A DNA stretch of 64,000 bases. It comes from Ignavibacteriota bacterium. GTDB lineage: Bacteria > Bacteroidota > Ignavibacteria > UBA10030 > UBA6906. The stretch covers positions 318,501 through 382,500 of the forward strand of contig JADJHP010000002.1 in the NCBI GenBank assembly GCA_016707525.1, read 5' to 3'. Positions 47,404 through 58,000 of this stretch are shown one piece after another; positions within the stretch are counted from its first letter, which is position 1, and every line of letters starts with the position of its first letter. The notes below the pieces were generated by a model. It ran no database searches, was not told where the DNA came from, and saw only the letters and a program-made list of their open reading frames with translations. Position numbers and translations under genes: made by a program.

Positions 47404-48174
47404 TCATTTCCACCGGTCGCATCCGGCAAATGCCATGTGGACGCCGTCCTGATAGCGTGGCCGCGGGCGGTAGTCATTGATGCCCGGCACGGCGTTGCCA
47501 CGGAGGAGGAACGGCGCCGCCATCTCCGGCTTCAGGAGGCGTGTGGTGGTGGGGATGTAGCGGATGGTCAATCCCATGCGCCACAGGTCGGAGGTGTTCG
47601 CTTCCGATCCATGAATGGTGTTGGGGTGATGGATCGACAGGTCACCGGCCTTGAGGATCACGTCGATGGCCTTTGACTCATCCACGTACTGCTCCTTCAT
47701 CGCCGAACCGAGGACGTTGTCCACATCCTTTCGCTCCTCATGCTGTTCGAGGACCAGATGGTGGGTGCGCGGGATGACACGCATGCATCCATTCGCAGGC
47801 ATGGAGTCGGAGACGGCCAGCCACATGGTGATCACGTTCATCGGTTCGATGGGCCAGTAGCTGCCGTCCTGATGCCAGAGCACCGCCTGCCCCGTGCGCG
47901 GCGGCTTGCAGATGTAGTGTGTCGCAAAGAGGGCGATGTCGGGCCCGACGAATTGCTGCGCGATATCCAGAAGGCGGTTATCGCTGATGAGCCGCACCCA
48001 GAACGGGTCGTTCCAGGCGAGATGAGCATGGAGTTGCTCCGGCCGGACGCCGGGGTTCTTTTCCAGGAGCCAGTGGACATGCCGCTGTGCCTCTTCGACG
48101 AGCGCACTGTCGATGGCTTCGCGGACGACAACATAGCCTTCCCGATCGTAGATCTCTTTCAGGTCCTTCTGCAT
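47404..48174 (-). CDS. Phytanoyl-CoA dioxygenase (PhyH) family protein
   Basis: 256 residues from ATG 48174 (GGAG seven bases upstream). The Fe(II)/2-oxoglutarate site is H101 and D103 in LWHQDGSYW and distal H188 in NTIHGS, with an arginine further on. Such enzymes hydroxylate small molecules; those found in sugar clusters of Bacteroidota and Planctomycetes are mostly uncharacterised. It is adjacent to the sugar porter. Confidence 0.85.
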   Translation of the reverse strand: MQKDLKEIYDREGYVVVREAIDSALVEEAQRHVHWLLEKNPGVRPEQLHAHLAWNDPFWVRLISDNRLLDIAQQFVGPDIALFATHYICKPPRTGQAVLWHQDGSYWPIEPMNVITMWLAVSDSMPANGCMRVIPRTHHLVLEQHEERKDVDNVLGSAMKEQYVDESKAIDVILKAGDLSIHHPNTIHGSEANTSDLWRMGLTIRYIPTTTRLLKPEMAAPFLLRGNAVPGINDYRPRPRYQDGVHMAFAGCDRWK

Positions 48175-48253
48175 CGCGGATCTCCAATGAATGTGCTTGC
48201 GGGGACAGCGCGGTGGGCTTCCTACAGGGGAGATACGGGAAATCTTCCTCGAA

Positions 48254-48287
48254 TGCAACGGCGTTTCAGATGAGAAACGCCGTTGCA
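48254..48287 (-). terminator. Strong hairpin between the AGE epimerase and PhyH genes
   Basis: Perfect 14-base stem TGCAACGGCGTTTC (48254-48267)/GAAACGCCGTTGCA (48274-48287) with a 6-base loop, 15 bases past the epimerase stop. No T-run follows on the minus strand, so it may stabilise the upstream transcript rather than end it completely. Confidence 0.55.
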
Positions 48288-48301
48288 CCGGGGGTGTGCG
48301 A

Positions 48302-49480
48302 TCAGCGCGGCCGGGGGGCCGCAGGGTCGAGCATCTGTGCGCACATGAACAGGCAGCGGGGGAGGTGATAGCAACCCTTCCACTTGCCGCCCTTCAGCGG
48401 GAGCGCGACCTCTCCCCGTCGGTTGAGATATCCGAACCACTCACCATAGGCGGGGTCGGGGTAGTGCGACCAGGTGTACTCATGCACCTTCTCGAACCAC
48501 GGCCGGCAGTCCGTCCGGCCAAGCCGCGTCTCTGCCATGAGCAGCGCGACGAGCGTCTCAATGTGGGCCCACCAGAACTTCTGGTCCCACTCGAGCTTTT
48601 CGCAGGGCCTGCCCCGGGCATCCAGGAACCCGAAGATCCCGCCGTATTCCTTGTCCCACGAGAACTCGAGGATACGCAGCAGGGAATCCGCCGCGCGGTG
48701 AGCAAGAGCTGTATCGCCTCGTTTGAGCGCGGCGTCCATGAGGAACCACATGCCTTCGAGGCCGTGGCCAGGATTCAGCAGGCGCCCCTCGAACGTGTCC
48801 GGATGGCTCCCGTCCGGAGCCACGTTCTCGTAGACGAGGCCGCTCGCTTTGTCGATGAACAAGGTATCGATGTCGTTCATCCACCGGCGTGTGTTCTCCT
48901 CGAACAGGTCCTTCGGGAGGAGCCACTCAAGTTCATGCGCGACGTGGAGGAACATCATCGGGAACGCAAAGGAGCGGAGGCTCCGGGTTCCGGGATAGGC
49001 CTTGGTGTACTTCCCTTTCGGGAAGTGTTCCCGGCGCAGCATATTCCGGAACGCGTTGAGCGCGATGTCCTTTGCTTCTTCATCACCCGATGCCAGCGCA
49101 TACTGGCTGAGACCGACGGCCGCGAAGCAGTCGCTGAAGATGTTGTAGGGTTGGACCAGCGGTGCCCCTTCGCGGTTCAGCGAGAAGTACCAGTCGCCGC
49201 TGGCATCCCTGCCGTGCGCCCGGAGAAAATCCGCCCCGTGTTTCGCCATGGCGAGCCACTCCGGACGTTTCTCCATCCGGTTGTAGAGCATGGCATACGT
49301 CCACGTCTGTCTGCCCTGCAGCCAGACGAACTTGTCCGTGTCATAGACCTCGCCTGTGCGGTCGAGGCACGTGAAGAACCCGCCCTGCGGGTCGCGCGAA
49401 TGTTTGTCCCAGAACGGCAGGACATCGTCAAGCAACGTGGCGCGGTACTGCTGAAAGAGTTGCTGGTTCCCGGGGAGCAT
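48302..49480 (-). CDS. N-acylglucosamine 2-epimerase (AGE) family protein
   Basis: 392 residues, an (alpha/alpha)6 barrel of AGE/cellobiose-epimerase length. Motifs include DPQGGFFTCLDRTG, WLQGRQTWTYAMLYN, NPGHGLEGMWFLMDAA and FWWAHIETLVALLMAETRLG, which carry the conserved catalytic histidines. The family epimerises or isomerises sugars at C2 (GlcNAc, cellobiose, mannose). AAAGG precedes the ATG and the Gfo/Idh/MocA gene ends four bases upstream. With D-lyxose isomerase and GH47 nearby, a mannose-type substrate is plausible but unproven. Confidence 0.88.
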   Translation of the reverse strand: MLPGNQQLFQQYRATLLDDVLPFWDKHSRDPQGGFFTCLDRTGEVYDTDKFVWLQGRQTWTYAMLYNRMEKRPEWLAMAKHGADFLRAHGRDASGDWYFSLNREGAPLVQPYNIFSDCFAAVGLSQYALASGDEEAKDIALNAFRNMLRREHFPKGKYTKAYPGTRSLRSFAFPMMFLHVAHELEWLLPKDLFEENTRRWMNDIDTLFIDKASGLVYENVAPDGSHPDTFEGRLLNPGHGLEGMWFLMDAALKRGDTALAHRAADSLLRILEFSWDKEYGGIFGFLDARGRPCEKLEWDQKFWWAHIETLVALLMAETRLGRTDCRPWFEKVHEYTWSHYPDPAYGEWFGYLNRRGEVALPLKGGKWKGCYHLPRCLFMCAQMLDPAAPRPR

Positions 49481-49483
49481 AGT

Positions 49484-50653
49484 TCAGCCTTTCTGTACGA
49501 TCTTGAGATCGGGAAGGGGGATCCACTTCCTGTCCTTCCACGACTCGATGCCCTTCTCCGCGAGTTGCACACCCTTGGCGCCCTCGAGCAGGTCCCAGGG
49601 GAACGGTTCGTTCGCCGCGATGTGGCGCAGGTACAATTCCCATTGGATCTTGAAGGCGTTGTCGAATGCCTGCTGCGAGGGGACGGTCATCCACTGATCC
49701 AGGAACGTGAACGGGTTCTCGACGTCCGGATTCCATGTCGGACGCGGTGTTGCATGTGCCGGCTGGATGACGCAGTCCCGCAGTCCCGCAACGGCAGAAC
49801 CCAGGGTCCCATCGACCTGGATGGTGAGGAGATCGTCACGGCGGACACGGGTGGTCCACGACGAGTTGAACTGGGCAACGATGCCGTCGTTCAGTTCGAA
49901 GGTCGCGTATGCGGCATCATCCGCGGTGCATGCATACGGCTTGCCCGATTCATCCCAGCGTGTGGGGACATGTGTGGCGCCGAGGCAGGAGACGCTGCGG
50001 ACCGGTGCGATCACATTGTCGAGAACGTAGCGCCAGTGGCAGAGCATATCGAAGATGATCCCGCCGCCGTCTTCGACGCGGTAGTTCCACGACGGCCGTT
50101 GCGCGGGGATATGTTCTCCCTCGAAGACCCAGTACCCGAAGTCGCCTTTCACGGAAAGGATACGGCCGAAGAATCCGCTGTCTCTCAGCAACCGCAGCTT
50201 GATGAGTCCGGGAAGCCACAGTTTGTCCTGCACCACGCCGTGCTTCACGCCCTTTTCTTCCGCAAGAAGATAGAGATCGTAGGCTTCATCGGTGGTGAGT
50301 GCCGTGGGCTTCTCGCAATAGATATGTTTGCCCGCCTTGATAGCGGCGCGGATCGCCGGGACGCGCAGGTTCGTGACCTGGGCATCGAAATAGATGGTGT
50401 TGTGTGTGTCGGCAAGCGCCTTGCCAAGGTCGGTGGTCCACCGGACGATGCCGGAACTCGCGGCGAGTTGTTCAAGGCGTTGGGCATTGCGGCCGACAAG
50501 GATCGGGTCGGGCATGACCACTTCGCGGTCATTCAGCCGGACGCCTCCCTGGCGCATGATGGCCACGATGGAGCGCATGAGGTGTTGATTCGACCCCATG
50601 CGGCCCGTGACCCCGTTCATGATGATGCCGACGTGATGCGTTGTAGTTGACAT
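49484..50653 (-). CDS. Gfo/Idh/MocA family oxidoreductase
   Basis: 389 residues from ATG 50653. An N-terminal Rossmann fold starts HHVGIIMNGVTGRMGSNQHL, an atypical glycine pattern for the family, then IYCEKPTALT holds the EKP motif, and NYRVEDGGGIIFDMLCHWRY matches the C-terminal substrate domain. It uses NAD(P) to oxidise or reduce a sugar or cyclitol. It lies between a cupin and the AGE epimerase in the leftward run. Confidence 0.87.
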   Translation of the reverse strand: MSTTTHHVGIIMNGVTGRMGSNQHLMRSIVAIMRQGGVRLNDREVVMPDPILVGRNAQRLEQLAASSGIVRWTTDLGKALADTHNTIYFDAQVTNLRVPAIRAAIKAGKHIYCEKPTALTTDEAYDLYLLAEEKGVKHGVVQDKLWLPGLIKLRLLRDSGFFGRILSVKGDFGYWVFEGEHIPAQRPSWNYRVEDGGGIIFDMLCHWRYVLDNVIAPVRSVSCLGATHVPTRWDESGKPYACTADDAAYATFELNDGIVAQFNSSWTTRVRRDDLLTIQVDGTLGSAVAGLRDCVIQPAHATPRPTWNPDVENPFTFLDQWMTVPSQQAFDNAFKIQWELYLRHIAANEPFPWDLLEGAKGVQLAEKGIESWKDRKWIPLPDLKIVQKG

Positions 50654-50681
50654 GTGTCCATTCTCCAAAACAAAATCTCGT

Positions 50682-51131
50682 TCACTGCGTTGGTGGTTCC
50701 GTACACTGGGCCTGCGCTCCGGCAGGGAGCGGCGGTGCTTCGTGTCCGGCACGGGGAAGGGTACCGCTGAGCTCCTGCCGCCAGTGCGCGACATCGCCGC
50801 CGGGCGCGTAGCAATAGAGCATCCGCATGGGGGTGTCACCGATGTTGGTGATCTGGTGGTAGACCCCGGGCGGGATGTATGCTGCCTGGCCGGTTTTCAG
50901 GACCTGCCGCTCTTCGCCGAGGCACATTTCGGCGGTCCCTTCTATTATATAATACACTTCTTCTTGGTCCTGATTATGCCACGGCACCTGTCCGCCTTTC
51001 GGATCCAGGGTCACGTGCCCCATGGCGAAATTCATGGCCTGAATGGGTGAGGCGCCTCCGACAAGATTCTGGGTCCGGCGTCGTGCCGGGTACCGGCGTC
51101 CTTCGACGACACCCAGGTCTGCAATGATCAT
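50682..51131 (-). CDS. Cupin-domain protein
   Basis: 149 residues from ATG 51131, with GGAGAG eight bases upstream. The cupin motifs are WHNQDQEEVYYIIEGTAEM and AAYIPPGVYHQITNIGDTP, giving two or three histidines and a glutamate for metal binding. It could be a small sugar isomerase or a sugar-responsive protein. It stands 30 bases after the isomerase-like gene and 28 before the oxidoreductase. Confidence 0.85.
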   Translation of the reverse strand: MIIADLGVVEGRRYPARRRTQNLVGGASPIQAMNFAMGHVTLDPKGGQVPWHNQDQEEVYYIIEGTAEMCLGEERQVLKTGQAAYIPPGVYHQITNIGDTPMRMLYCYAPGGDVAHWRQELSGTLPRAGHEAPPLPAGAQAQCTEPPTQ

Positions 51132-51161
51132 TGTAGTACTCTCCAATACGCGAAACGTGGA

Positions 51162-51992
51162 CTATGAAACGGGCACACAGAACGGCTGGAGCCGCCTGCG
51201 GAGCTGGTGCATCATGTGGATCACGATCTCACGGATATCCGTGACGGGCTGGCGCGTGAACGGCAGTGCGGGCATGTACGGTGCGGGGCCGAATTCCGGA
51301 CAGACGGCAAGGTACGAGGCGCCACGCCGGGCGTGTTCCGCAGCGATCAACTCCCACCACTGCATATGCCGTTCCACTTCGGCGCTCCATTCCGGTGCGC
51401 GGGGATCGCTCACCTGTGGTCCCTCCATGTGTCCGACGCGGGCGTGGATATACGAGGACTGCATGATCGCCAGCGTCATGGTCTCCTCCTGATCGTGGAG
51501 GAGCGACTCATGCACGCAGCACCAATGCGAGAAGTCGGCGTTGATCCGGAGTTCCGGCATCGCTGTGAGAAGCGCCCGCGTCGCGATCGCACTGTAGGTT
51601 GCGCGGCCGCGGTGCGTCTCATGACAGATCGTGATGCCTGCTTCCTGTTCCAGGGCGCGTGCGGTGCGGAAGATCCGGAGATTCTCCTCGAGTGTGAAGA
51701 TGTCGCGCCCGGTGTGACAGTTCACGTGGAGCGGGCGGCAGCGGACCGCCGCACGGTACCGCTCTTCGAGCGATCGGCAGTGCTCCTCGGCGGTCTTTCC
51801 CTCGCTTGTGATCATGGCAACGAACGCGAGTCCGTGCTTCTCGTGGAGCGCAATGCACTCCTCCGGCGATGCGTGGAGCGAGGGGAGATGGATCTCGGTG
51901 CCGTCGAAGCCCGCGCCGCGGGCATACACGAGAAAGTCCTCGAAGGGCAGTGCATCGAGGTCCCATTTGGACCGCGTGATGATCAGGCGCAT
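51162..51992 (-). CDS. Sugar-phosphate isomerase/epimerase-like TIM barrel (AP endonuclease 2 superfamily)
   Basis: 276 residues from ATG 51992, which has GGGAGG eight bases upstream. Metal ligands typical of xylose-isomerase-like barrels occur in GFDGTEIHLPSLH, ITICHETHRGRATYS, LRINADFSHWCCVHE and AVCPEFGPAPY. It probably isomerises or epimerises a keto-sugar or inosose. The open reading frame extends upstream into the GH78 gene only because of a frameshift there (about 52180); the ribosome site at 51992 shows it is a separate gene. Confidence 0.82.
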   Translation of the reverse strand: MRLIITRSKWDLDALPFEDFLVYARGAGFDGTEIHLPSLHASPEECIALHEKHGLAFVAMITSEGKTAEEHCRSLEERYRAAVRCRPLHVNCHTGRDIFTLEENLRIFRTARALEQEAGITICHETHRGRATYSAIATRALLTAMPELRINADFSHWCCVHESLLHDQEETMTLAIMQSSYIHARVGHMEGPQVSDPRAPEWSAEVERHMQWWELIAAEHARRGASYLAVCPEFGPAPYMPALPFTRQPVTDIREIVIHMMHQLRRRLQPFCVPVS

Positions 51993-52041
51993 CGTGCATC
52001 CTCCCGTCGTTCGCTCAAGATGTGGCTCTGTCCCTGCATGC

Positions 52042-54683
52042 TTACGTGTACCTGAGATGAAGTGTCTGTGCGCTGCCTGATGGGAACCTGTGCCGGCGCA
52101 CTCCGCTGTCCGCGATGCCCGGAGCGGCGGACAGGGACACCGCTTCCCGTTCGTCCAGGATGAGATCCGCGGTGCACCCCGGGGAACATTGAGCCGCAGC
52201 GTCCGGTCCCCGCGTGTGCCCGTGCACTCGAACTCGATGGGCCCGTGTGGCGTGGGAACCGTCAGCGCGATGTGTCCAAGGTCCGCGGGCTGTGGGCGAA
52301 CCGTGCACTGTGTGAACCCCGGCGCTGTCGGCCGGATCCCGGCGATCCCCTGGGTCAGGAGATAGAGGGGGACCACCGCGCAGTGGCTCCAGAGGTCGCC
52401 GCTGTCGGGTGCCGCCGTCCAGTTCTCGAAGATCGTGTTGTTCTGAAGGACCGACGGCATCGTTGCCCAGCGCTCGCGGAAGTCGCGGAGGACAACATCG
52501 GTGCGTCCGCCACGGGCGAGTGCCCAATAGCGCCAGCAGGCGTTCGCCGGATACGAGATCCCCATGTGTGGTGGAGGCGATGCGAGGGCATCGACCGCCG
52601 CGCGGATATCGCCACCGGGGCATTGGTCGAAGATCACGGCTGTTGCGAGTGACCGGTCGCAGAGACGGGGTTCTTCACCGGAGGCAAGCCAGGGGCGGTT
52701 GACGATGAAGAGCCGGTCGCGTTCACTCCAGAATGCACGCACAGCGGCATCAACGATCGATGCGCCGAGGCCATCGGCGAAGTCCGCCCAGTCCGCGTGC
52801 CCGAGTGCGCGCGCCACAGGCGCGAACGCAGAGCGGAGCATGGCGGCAGCGTACAGATTGAATGCGCACTGTTTGTGCAGTGGCTTTCCGTATTGGTACG
52901 CAACGTGATCGATCCATACGGCGGGAATGCCGAGGTCCGTCACCGGCAGGAGGCCGTCCTCCTGTCGGATCGAGTGCAGATAGTGCACGAAGCGTTGATA
53001 GCGGATGAACGGTTCGCGGACAGCAGCCGTGTCCGCGGTGTACAGATGATGATGGAAGATATCGAATCCGAACCCCACGCTGTGGTCCAGGAGCGGGCCC
53101 CAGGGGGTCATGTCGAGCTGCCGTTCCATCACGCGGGCGAGACGGTCGTATGCCGGCCAGCAGTCGAAGAAGTAACCGTCGATCATCAGCCCCTGACTGA
53201 ACGTCGCGAGGAAGCGTGCGCCGATGCGGGCTTCGCCGAAGGTCATGTAGGCGGCGTGAAGCTGGTGCGCGCCGTCGCCGCTGTACTGCTGGCGCTCGCG
53301 GCCCATCCCATCCACCGCGGTCTCCTGCGCGCTGTTGTACAGCGTGTTCACGCAGGAATCCATGAGCCGCTGCAACGCGGGTTCATTCACCGATGCGCGT
53401 GGTTCCACGGGCCAGGGGAAGACGCGACGGAGCATGCCGACATTGCTGATGGTAACTTTCGCGGCTGTCCCTCGTATGTGCAATTGGATCCAGCGTGCCG
53501 CTTCGTAGTCGAGCGTCTGAAATGTCTGCACGCCTCCCGCGCAGATGAACCGGGCCCACGCGTGGAAATGCGTATTCAGCAGCGGGGGACCACCGGGCGT
53601 GTGCCCTTCCTGCACCATCAGTTCTACGATGGTACCGGCGGGGGCATCGATGGTGAAGTAGGGGAACCCGACATGCTGGTCGCGCAGGGCGAAGGTCAAT
53701 GCCTTTGCTGTCGCACCGTCGAGGTCGACGCTCCATGAACCGGCCCCTGCGCTCGTCACTGTCAGGGGTGCCGCCGTGAACGCGTTGGGCGGGAGGACGT
53801 CGAAGTATTCCTCTGCCGGCCGGTGCCAGGTTATCGTATAGGCTTCGACCAGTGCATCGACGGGCACGGGGTGTTCGCGGAGCATCGGGATGCTGCGGGG
53901 GACGAGGCAGGATCCGTTCCGTGTTGCCCGGGCGTCGAGCAGATGGTCAGGGTACGAAGAGCAGGACGGTGGGAGGGAAGGGGGGCAGTCCACGACCATG
54001 GCGTGCAGCCACCGGCCATCCGTGGGGAAGCCATTCGTATCCCAGCCGTAGGGGTGTTTCCGCGCATCGAACATCTCCTGGAACGCGCGGACATACCATC
54101 GTTTATAGTTGCCGGCCGGCCATGCGGTGCTCAGGTGGGATTGCCATGAGTCGTCAGAGACGAGGGTGGCCGTGGTCCCATCAGCAGAGGTCGTGGTCAG
54201 GGTGAAGATGAACCCGGGCTTGCCGACGGGGTGGGTCCCGTCGCCCCCTCCATAATAGAGGACCGTGACGCCGATGGTATGGTTGCCCGGGGTGAGGAGG
54301 CGCTGGAGTTCCAGCGGGTCCACTTCCATCCGGCGGGGGTCGGCGGGTGCCGGTCCCCACTGAACGCGGACACCGTCTATAGTAAGGAGATACCGGCTAT
54401 CGGCTGCGATCCACCCGATCGCGGAGCGGAGGGGGGCCGGGATGTTGATGGTATGGCGGAACAGCACGACGGTATTGGGGAGCGTGCGTTCCGATGGATA
54501 CCAGATCCACCGGGCCGGAGAAAGGTCCAGCCGGCGCGATGCATCCGGGAGGGTCAGGGCTGAGAACTGTGGCATGGGTTCCGGGGGTTGACGGCCGTGA
54601 GCATGGGCGAATGGTACAGGGAGCAGGCCGAGGAGGGTACTGCCTCCGGCGGCCTGTGTCAGAAAGCGTCGTCGTGTGGTCAT
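52042..54683 (-). CDS. Tat-exported GH78-like alpha-L-rhamnosidase (frameshifted near its C-terminus)
   Basis: About 880 codons from ATG 54683. It starts MTTRRRFLTQAAGGSTLLGL, a twin-arginine signal peptide. Then come beta-sandwich domains (ARWIWYPSE, YLLTIDGVRV) and an (alpha/alpha)6 catalytic domain with ETAVDGMGRERQQYSGDG, the acidic GH78 motif. The reading frame breaks at the CCCCGGGG run (52177-52184); restoring one base gives the usual ending PGCTADLILDEREAVSLSA and a stop at 52042. It would remove terminal rhamnose in the periplasm. First gene of the leftward run, with its own promoter at 54712-54740. Confidence 0.75.
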
Positions 54684-54711
54684 CGCGGGATTCCAATTCC
54701 CCAAGTTGTTG

Positions 54712-54740
54712 AGTATGCCAGAAAGGGATGACAATGTCAA
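54712..54740 (-). promoter_or_regulatory. Strong leftward promoter for the glycan gene run
   Basis: Minus strand TTGACA, exactly 17 bases, CATACT, giving a leader of about 22 bases before the GH78 ATG. Confidence 0.65.
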
Positions 54741-54792
54741 GGAGGAGCCCGGAGTTTTTGCAAAATCACGCAGAAGTTTTTTCTCATGGCAC

Positions 54793-54821
54793 TTGACAAT
54801 ACAGCGTGACCTTCGTAATAT
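54793..54821 (+). promoter_or_regulatory. Strong rightward promoter for the TonB receptor unit
   Basis: Consensus TTGACA (54793-54798), 17 bases, TAATAT (54816-54821). The start would fall near 54828, leaving an untranslated leader of about 240 bases before the receptor ATG. Confidence 0.65.
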
Positions 54822-54843
54822 ACCCCTGATAAAACGCTGTTTC

Positions 54844-54917
54844 ACAGATGAACCACTCTACGGTAGCGGCACTCCCTCACACGACCGATGTGTCTTGAGC
54901 ACCCGCGGTTCATCTGT
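54844..54917 (+). promoter_or_regulatory. Structured 5' leader of the TonB receptor mRNA
   Basis: Within the long leader, ACAGATGAACC (54844-54854) pairs exactly with GGTTCATCTGT (54907-54917) and encloses 52 bases that hold a nested ACAC/GTGT hairpin. The rest of the leader to 55070 holds no gene I can support. It matches no riboswitch class I know. Confidence 0.4.
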
Positions 54918-55070
54918 TGTCGTTTCCCGAAGACGTGATTTCCCATAGTTCTCAATTCCTTCCTCAATACACTTCAAACGGGTGATGCGTGCCCCGAAAG
55001 GAGGACCTCTTCACGGACAGTACAACCTGCCTACCAGTAACCATTCTGTAATTACTCAAGGAGCAACACC

Positions 55071-58000
55071 ATGAGATATGCTTGGTTTCGAGTTCTCTTT
55101 CTCGGATGCCTCCTGGTCCTTCCGGTCGCATTGGCTCTCGGTGCGAATGGAAAGATCCGGGGCACGGTACGGGATGATGCAACGAAACAGGCTTTGCCAG
55201 GAGCGAATGTGATGGTGGTGGGGACGACGTTGGGCGCGATGGCAGACGCCGGCGGTAATTTCACGATCCTGAACGTCCCTCCGGGCGTGTACCGCGTGCA
55301 GGCCTCTGCCGTCGGTTACCGCCGTGTGGTGGTCGAGAATATTCGCATCTCCCTCGATCAGACCCTGGAACAAAATTTCAATCTTCCCTCCGAAGCGGTC
55401 GAAGTGGGCGAAGTGCTCATCTCTGCCGAACGGCGTGTCGTCGATAAGAACCGTACCTCGACCAAGAGCACGGTGACCAGTGAAGAGATCTCGAATCTCC
55501 CGATGGTCAGCGCGATCGAAGTCCTGAACACGACCCCCGGTGCATTCAAAGGGTTCGTGCGCGGCGGTAAGATCAACGAAACGAAGACCGTCATTGACGG
55601 CGTTGATGTGTCGGACCAGTACTATGCGATTGCGGTCGAACAGACGAACCAGGGCATCCTGGTCGCCACCGGTCTGACTCGTAACAGTGAGAGCCAGCTG
55701 AGCACCGCAGCGACCGTGAACTTCGCAGCGGTCGAGCAGATGGCATTGAACACCGGTGCGCTCGGCGCAGAGAATCCGAGTGCGACGGCTGGTACGATCA
55801 CCTACGCCTTGAAAGAAGGCCGCGGAAAATTGAGCGGTGGTATCAATGCCCGCGTCAGCCAGTTCAACGGCCTGACCTACAACGGTCCGAACGTGTACTG
55901 GGACGACTATCAGTTCTTCGGCGATCAGTACTCCACGAAGCGGAGACTGGATTCGCTGCGGACGCTGACCTGGACGCAGAGCGTGCAGACGTCGATCACG
56001 GGCGACAGCACGCGGTTGAGCAAGCTGAAGTACTTCCGCGGCAAGTATGACAATCAGAACAAGCCGACGATGGACTTCGAAGCCTTCCTGGGTGGGAACA
56101 TCACGGAAGACTGGCGCTTCTACGCATCCGGCCGGTACTTCGATACGCACGGGCGTCTGCCGAACCAGCGCTCCCGGACGGCGGACATCACCCTGAAGAC
56201 CGCCTACAACATCACGAACGACATCAAGTTGGATGCGTTCGGTATCCTGAACGACAAGGGGCAGTTGTTCGGCTGGAAGAATACCGATTACAACGATCGT
56301 ATCCGGTACTTCCTCGAAGGCGTGCCGAAGAACAACGGTCTGAATTTTGTTGGAAGCCTCAAGCTGACCCATGTGCTCTCACCGAGCACGTTCTATGAGG
56401 TCCAGTTGAGCCAGACCTACAAAGAGCAGACCTACGGCTACACGGATGCGAACGGCGACGGTATCCCCGAGCTGAACGAGGGCGGCGACTTCCTCGAGAT
56501 GGCCGACACGGCATCGATCAGCAAGTATATCTCGCAGGCCAGCACGGATCTCGGCAAGTTCTTCCGCATCGGCGACGAAGCGGCCCCCTCCTCCCTCGGG
56601 CCTCCAGGCGCCATCGGCAACGTGCAGGTGCTCTTCACGCGCCCGCAGTTCATCTATGACAATATCCGGACCATCACGAACACCGTCCGTGCGGACATCA
56701 CCAGCCAGCTGAACTTCAATCATCAGTTCAAGGCCGGTGTGCAGTTGAAGCTGCATGATCTGTCCCGTACCGAACGTAACTCGACCCTCGGCGCCGATGT
56801 GGCCGATTCGCGGTCCCGTCTGTTCGTTGAGAAGTGGCAGTTCTATCCGAGCGAAATGGGCGTGTACGCATCAGACCGCATGGAATTCGGCGGCCTCGTG
56901 TTGAACCTCGGCTTCCGTTTCGACCGGTTCGACTTCAACGTTGCGGACATTGCGAACTACTACAATTACTTCCGTGCCGATACCATCGATGTGGATGGCG
57001 TGGCGCGCCGTGTGAACGTGCCGATCCGTTCGACGAGCAAAGAGCCTGCGATCTGGTTCTTCTCGCCGCGCGTTGGCGTGTCGCACCCGGTCGGCGACCA
57101 GGCGGCACTCTTCTTCTCGTATTCGCGTCAGGGCATCGCGCCGCCGTTCTCGCGCATGTACAATGCGTACAACCTGCTGTTCGGTGCGCCGGGAAGCTTC
57201 CCGAATTACAACACCGCCCATCAGGACCTGATCAAGTCGTCGAATTATGAGATCGGTGTGCAGTGGGAATTCTTGCCGCAGCAGTTCGGCTTGAACTTCA
57301 CGGCATATATGCGCGACGTCGAGAACTATTCGACCCCGGCATTCACCCTGCAGCTGGCGAATGGTTCGAACGTCGTCTATCTCAATATGAACGGACAGTA
57401 TGCTGATGCCCGCGGTATCGAGGTCACGTTGACCGCGCTCCGCCAGCAGTATGCCGACCTCGTGTGGCTGTCCGGCCGTGCGAGCTATGCGTACACGTAT
57501 GTGAAGGCGTCCGGTTGGACCGGTAACGACGGTGGACAGCGTACGACGTTCACCGGCGTGGACTCCCTGAACTACGGGAACAAGCTGCCGTACAACGACT
57601 TCATCTATTACAACAAGGTCCAGAACAACGTGGTCGGCGGCCAGAGCATCCTGACCGGTGGTTACGATCGCGAGCATCGTCTGAGCTATACCCTCGTGCT
57701 GGGCTTCCCGTACGAGATCCAGTTGTCGTCCATCGGTACGTTCCAGAGCGGCTTCTACTATCCGCTCCAGTACACGGTCGATCCCCGCGTCGCCAGCCGT
57801 CAGCTCGGCCAGTCACCCTGGACGAAGCAGGTTGACTTCCGGCTCGAGAAGGCCTTCCGGGTTGAGGGCATGCGTTTGGCGATCTATGCCGATGTGAAGA
57901 ATGCCTTCAACTGGGTCAACATCCTCGGGTATGACAACACCGTGTCCGGTGCGCAGCGTTGGGAAACCACCGTTGCCGGCAAGGTGGTGGATGCCAGCGG

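Noticed and set aside
48191..50650. Long rightward open frame opposite the AGE epimerase and oxidoreductase genes
   Set aside because: Antisense shadow of two well-recognised leftward enzymes; no family features or ribosome site. GC-rich codon bias creates such frames.
51162..54845. Single 1227-residue fusion of rhamnosidase and sugar isomerase
   Set aside because: The linker sequence is out-of-frame translation; the neighbouring frame supplies the normal rhamnosidase end and a separate ribosome site starts the isomerase.
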